Positions 62,245-64,000 of a stretch of 64,000 nt of DNA are shown here, piece by piece. Origin of the DNA: CAVPOO01 sp963707015 (GTDB lineage: Bacteria; Pseudomonadota; Gammaproteobacteria; Thiohalobacterales; Thiohalobacteraceae); the NCBI GenBank assembly GCA_963707015.1, contig CAVPOO010000009.1:310001-374000 (forward strand), in the 5' to 3' direction. Within the stretch, counting starts at the first letter, position 1; each line of letters starts with the position of its first letter. A model generated the notes under the pieces. The model saw only the letters and a list, made by a program, of their open reading frames with translations, did no database searches and was not told where the DNA came from. A program made the translations under genes and the position numbers.

Positions 62245-63984
62245 CTATTGCTTATGGCGGCTTATTGCTTCCAGATACAATCGCGCCGCGCGAAGCTGCG
62301 GATTGATTTGCAGCGCAGTACGGAAATGCTGCTGCGCGCCGGCGACGTTGCCGCGATACAGCAAGACACGCCCGTATTGAACATGGGCCTGTGTGTTGCC
62401 GGGTCGCGTCGCAAGTGTCCGCTCCAGCACCCGTTGCAGATGAGCCAGCAGCGGCGCTTTGTCAATCACGGGGAGGGTGTTGTGCTCGCGCCGAACCAGC
62501 ACCACCGAGAGCCTGTCCACATGGACCAGGTCCCATTGCGCATCCATCAGCAAATACAGCGTGACTTCAGGAATGCTGTTGAGCACGGGGGTAAAGAGAT
62601 AAAACACCACGCTGTTCACGCCATACTTGTCGAATATTGCCCGGTAATGTCCGCCGCGCGCCGTCTGGTAGGCGGTATGCACGGCATAATCCAGGCAACG
62701 CGGATCGACGAACATCTGGTACTCCGGCGCGAGCCGCCAGCCGAGATAGCCGCCGTATTCATAGGCATTGAACAGCGGCGCAGGCGGACGCCGGGCGAGA
62801 ACGAACTCGGCAGCACGCTCCGGCACGTAGGTGGTCTCCACGGCTCCAAGCTTCCACGCGCCGCGTTGAAAAGTGAGGTAAGCCACGCCCGATATCGCTG
62901 CGAGCAGCAATGCGAACAGCAAGGGCCGCGCCCGGGGGATGTGGCGCTCCAATAATGCCGAGATATGCGGCATGCCGATGACCAGCGCCATCAATACGAA
63001 AAAGACCATATAGCGAAATGCGTAAAAGCCGGCGGCGGCGAAGCCGATGAACAGGAACGCATGTGCGGGATCGGTGTGATGCCGGCGCCGGATCAGTACG
63101 CCCAGGGTCACCAGCGCGATGGCCAGTACGCCATAGAACAGCACCGGCTGCCGATACATGCGCGCATAATCGGCAAGCGGAAGGAATTCGTCGATCTCGC
63201 GGGTAAACGGGCTTGCCAGTGCGCCCATGTTGGTGATGACTGCCCCGGCCAGCGGATTGGCCAGCGAGGCAAGCAAGGCGATGCCACACCAGATGAATAA
63301 TCGCCGCAATGTGGAAGGTTCCAGGGCATTGACGCCGCGCCACCCGTCGAATGCCGCGCCTGCCAGCATGACCATGATGATGACCCAGCCCAGAATGAAA
63401 CCGGGGTGCAAATTGGCCCACAACAGCATGATAAAAGGCAACACGATCAGAGCGCCCGGCCGCGTGACCCCGCTGCGCAGCAGGGTGAGCGTCTGACTCA
63501 GAGTCATATACACCAGCACGACACCAACAAATGAGAAGATTTGCGGGCGCAGCTCGTCATAGCGATACAGCAGCCACGGCAAGCTGAGGATTGCCAGTAG
63601 CCCCAACAGCGGTTCGACGCGTGCCTTGACCAATGTGCGCCACACCAGCCCGTAGAGCGCGACGAACAACGTGGCCTTCAGTACCACCAGTCCCCAGGCG
63701 CCGAAGGCGGCATATACGCCAAAGAACAACAATTGCGCCAACCAGTAGCCATGCAGTATCAGACGCTGGCGGGCATCGAGCGTATCGGCCAGCGTGTAGG
63801 TGAACGGATCGCTGTCCGGCAATGCGCCATGCTCCCAGATCCAGCGTCCGCTGTTGAGATGCCAGTACACATCGCCGAGGCCAATCGGATAAATGTGAAA
63901 CAGGAACAGAATCGCGAAGACGGCGCTGGCCATCGCGTAGACGGGAAGTCGGTTTGAGCTCGAGGCTGGTGAGGTGGCAGTCAT
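62245..63984 (-). CDS. Polytopic membrane protein with C-terminal TPR, GT-C-like
   Basis: A 579-residue protein starting at 63984 near the window edge. Ten or more membrane helices span about 15-385. The first periplasmic loop has YWHLNSGRWIWEHGALPDSDPFTYT, a pattern with paired acidic residues that recalls GT-C-type glycosyltransferases. A soluble part follows (about 390-500), and the end (about 515-575) carries a tetratricopeptide pair (TRPGNTQAHVQYGRVLLYRGN, AQQHFRTALQINPQ). The role may be in transfer of lipid-linked sugars to cell-surface polymers, by inference. The next gene on the strand is the phosphohexomutase, which supports a polysaccharide role. Confidence 0.7.
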   Translation of the reverse strand: MTATSPASSSNRLPVYAMASAVFAILFLFHIYPIGLGDVYWHLNSGRWIWEHGALPDSDPFTYTLADTLDARQRLILHGYWLAQLLFFGVYAAFGAWGLVVLKATLFVALYGLVWRTLVKARVEPLLGLLAILSLPWLLYRYDELRPQIFSFVGVVLVYMTLSQTLTLLRSGVTRPGALIVLPFIMLLWANLHPGFILGWVIIMVMLAGAAFDGWRGVNALEPSTLRRLFIWCGIALLASLANPLAGAVITNMGALASPFTREIDEFLPLADYARMYRQPVLFYGVLAIALVTLGVLIRRRHHTDPAHAFLFIGFAAAGFYAFRYMVFFVLMALVIGMPHISALLERHIPRARPLLFALLLAAISGVAYLTFQRGAWKLGAVETTYVPERAAEFVLARRPPAPLFNAYEYGGYLGWRLAPEYQMFVDPRCLDYAVHTAYQTARGGHYRAIFDKYGVNSVVFYLFTPVLNSIPEVTLYLLMDAQWDLVHVDRLSVVLVRREHNTLPVIDKAPLLAHLQRVLERTLATRPGNTQAHVQYGRVLLYRGNVAGAQQHFRTALQINPQLRAARLYLEAISRHKQ

Positions 63985-64000
63985 GAGAACAACCTAAAGT

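Overview
The window is GC-rich chromosomal DNA from a gammaproteobacterium. I infer this from the gene families (fatty-acid cis/trans isomerase, a pqiA-pqiA-pqiB-pqiC operon, an HdfR-type LysR regulator, MipA/OmpV, FadL, TrkH). Free-living or sulfur-oxidising lineages related to Chromatiales would fit, but nothing here proves the genus. No rRNA, tRNA or CRISPR array was seen. Most genes are ordinary single-copy genes in short operons. The spaces between them are crowded with small non-coding mobile elements and with wreckage of insertion sequences.

Layout. 1-8 kb: the tail of an unknown gene, a DUF4410 lipoprotein gene broken by an in-frame amber codon, cti, two small exported proteins and an MscS channel. 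8-14 kb: an orphan periplasmic solute-binding protein, then mgtE, an unknown coiled-coil protein and a second MscS-type channel on the minus strand. 14.6-18 kb: the pqi operon. 18-22.9 kb: FadL-type porin, unknown exported protein, a deleted duplicate of the unknown coiled-coil gene, MipA/OmpV. 23-25.6 kb: a three-gene operon of a two-repeat DUF1538 membrane protein and two P-II-like proteins. 26.6-33.8 kb: RND efflux pair, Na/Pi cotransporter with PhoU-like tail, and PPK2. 34-39 kb: a foreign-looking AT-rich membrane gene, an ISL3 transposase fragment, a chimeric gene scar and a 1132-residue MscS-family channel. 39.3-46.7 kb: CorA, a cation-chloride-cotransporter-like permease, SulP, HdfR-like regulator and a small basic protein. 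46.9-51 kb: LOG-family protein, TrkH, a small coiled-coil membrane protein, CDF exporter. 51.8-57.4 kb: an FHA-SulP-STAS fusion, a double-OmpA-domain protein and a beta-propeller lipoprotein. 57.5-60.3 kb: a decayed integrase and IS110/IS91 remnants. 60.3-64 kb: a phosphohexomutase and a large membrane protein with TPRs.

The common theme is inorganic ion and osmotic homeostasis: three MscS-family channels, MgtE, CorA, TrkH, CDF, two SulP proteins, Na/Pi symport plus polyphosphate kinase, and a chloride-cotransporter-like permease. The most unusual items are the FHA-SulP-STAS fusion, the P-II/P-II/DUF1538 operon, and two classes of small palindromic elements that sit in CTAG tetranucleotides. 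In six cases that CTAG is the TAG stop codon of a gene. There is also clear evidence of local duplication followed by deletion: the 11.2-12.4 kb block copied at 20.7-21.6 kb, and the SBP/RND chimera at 35.4 kb.
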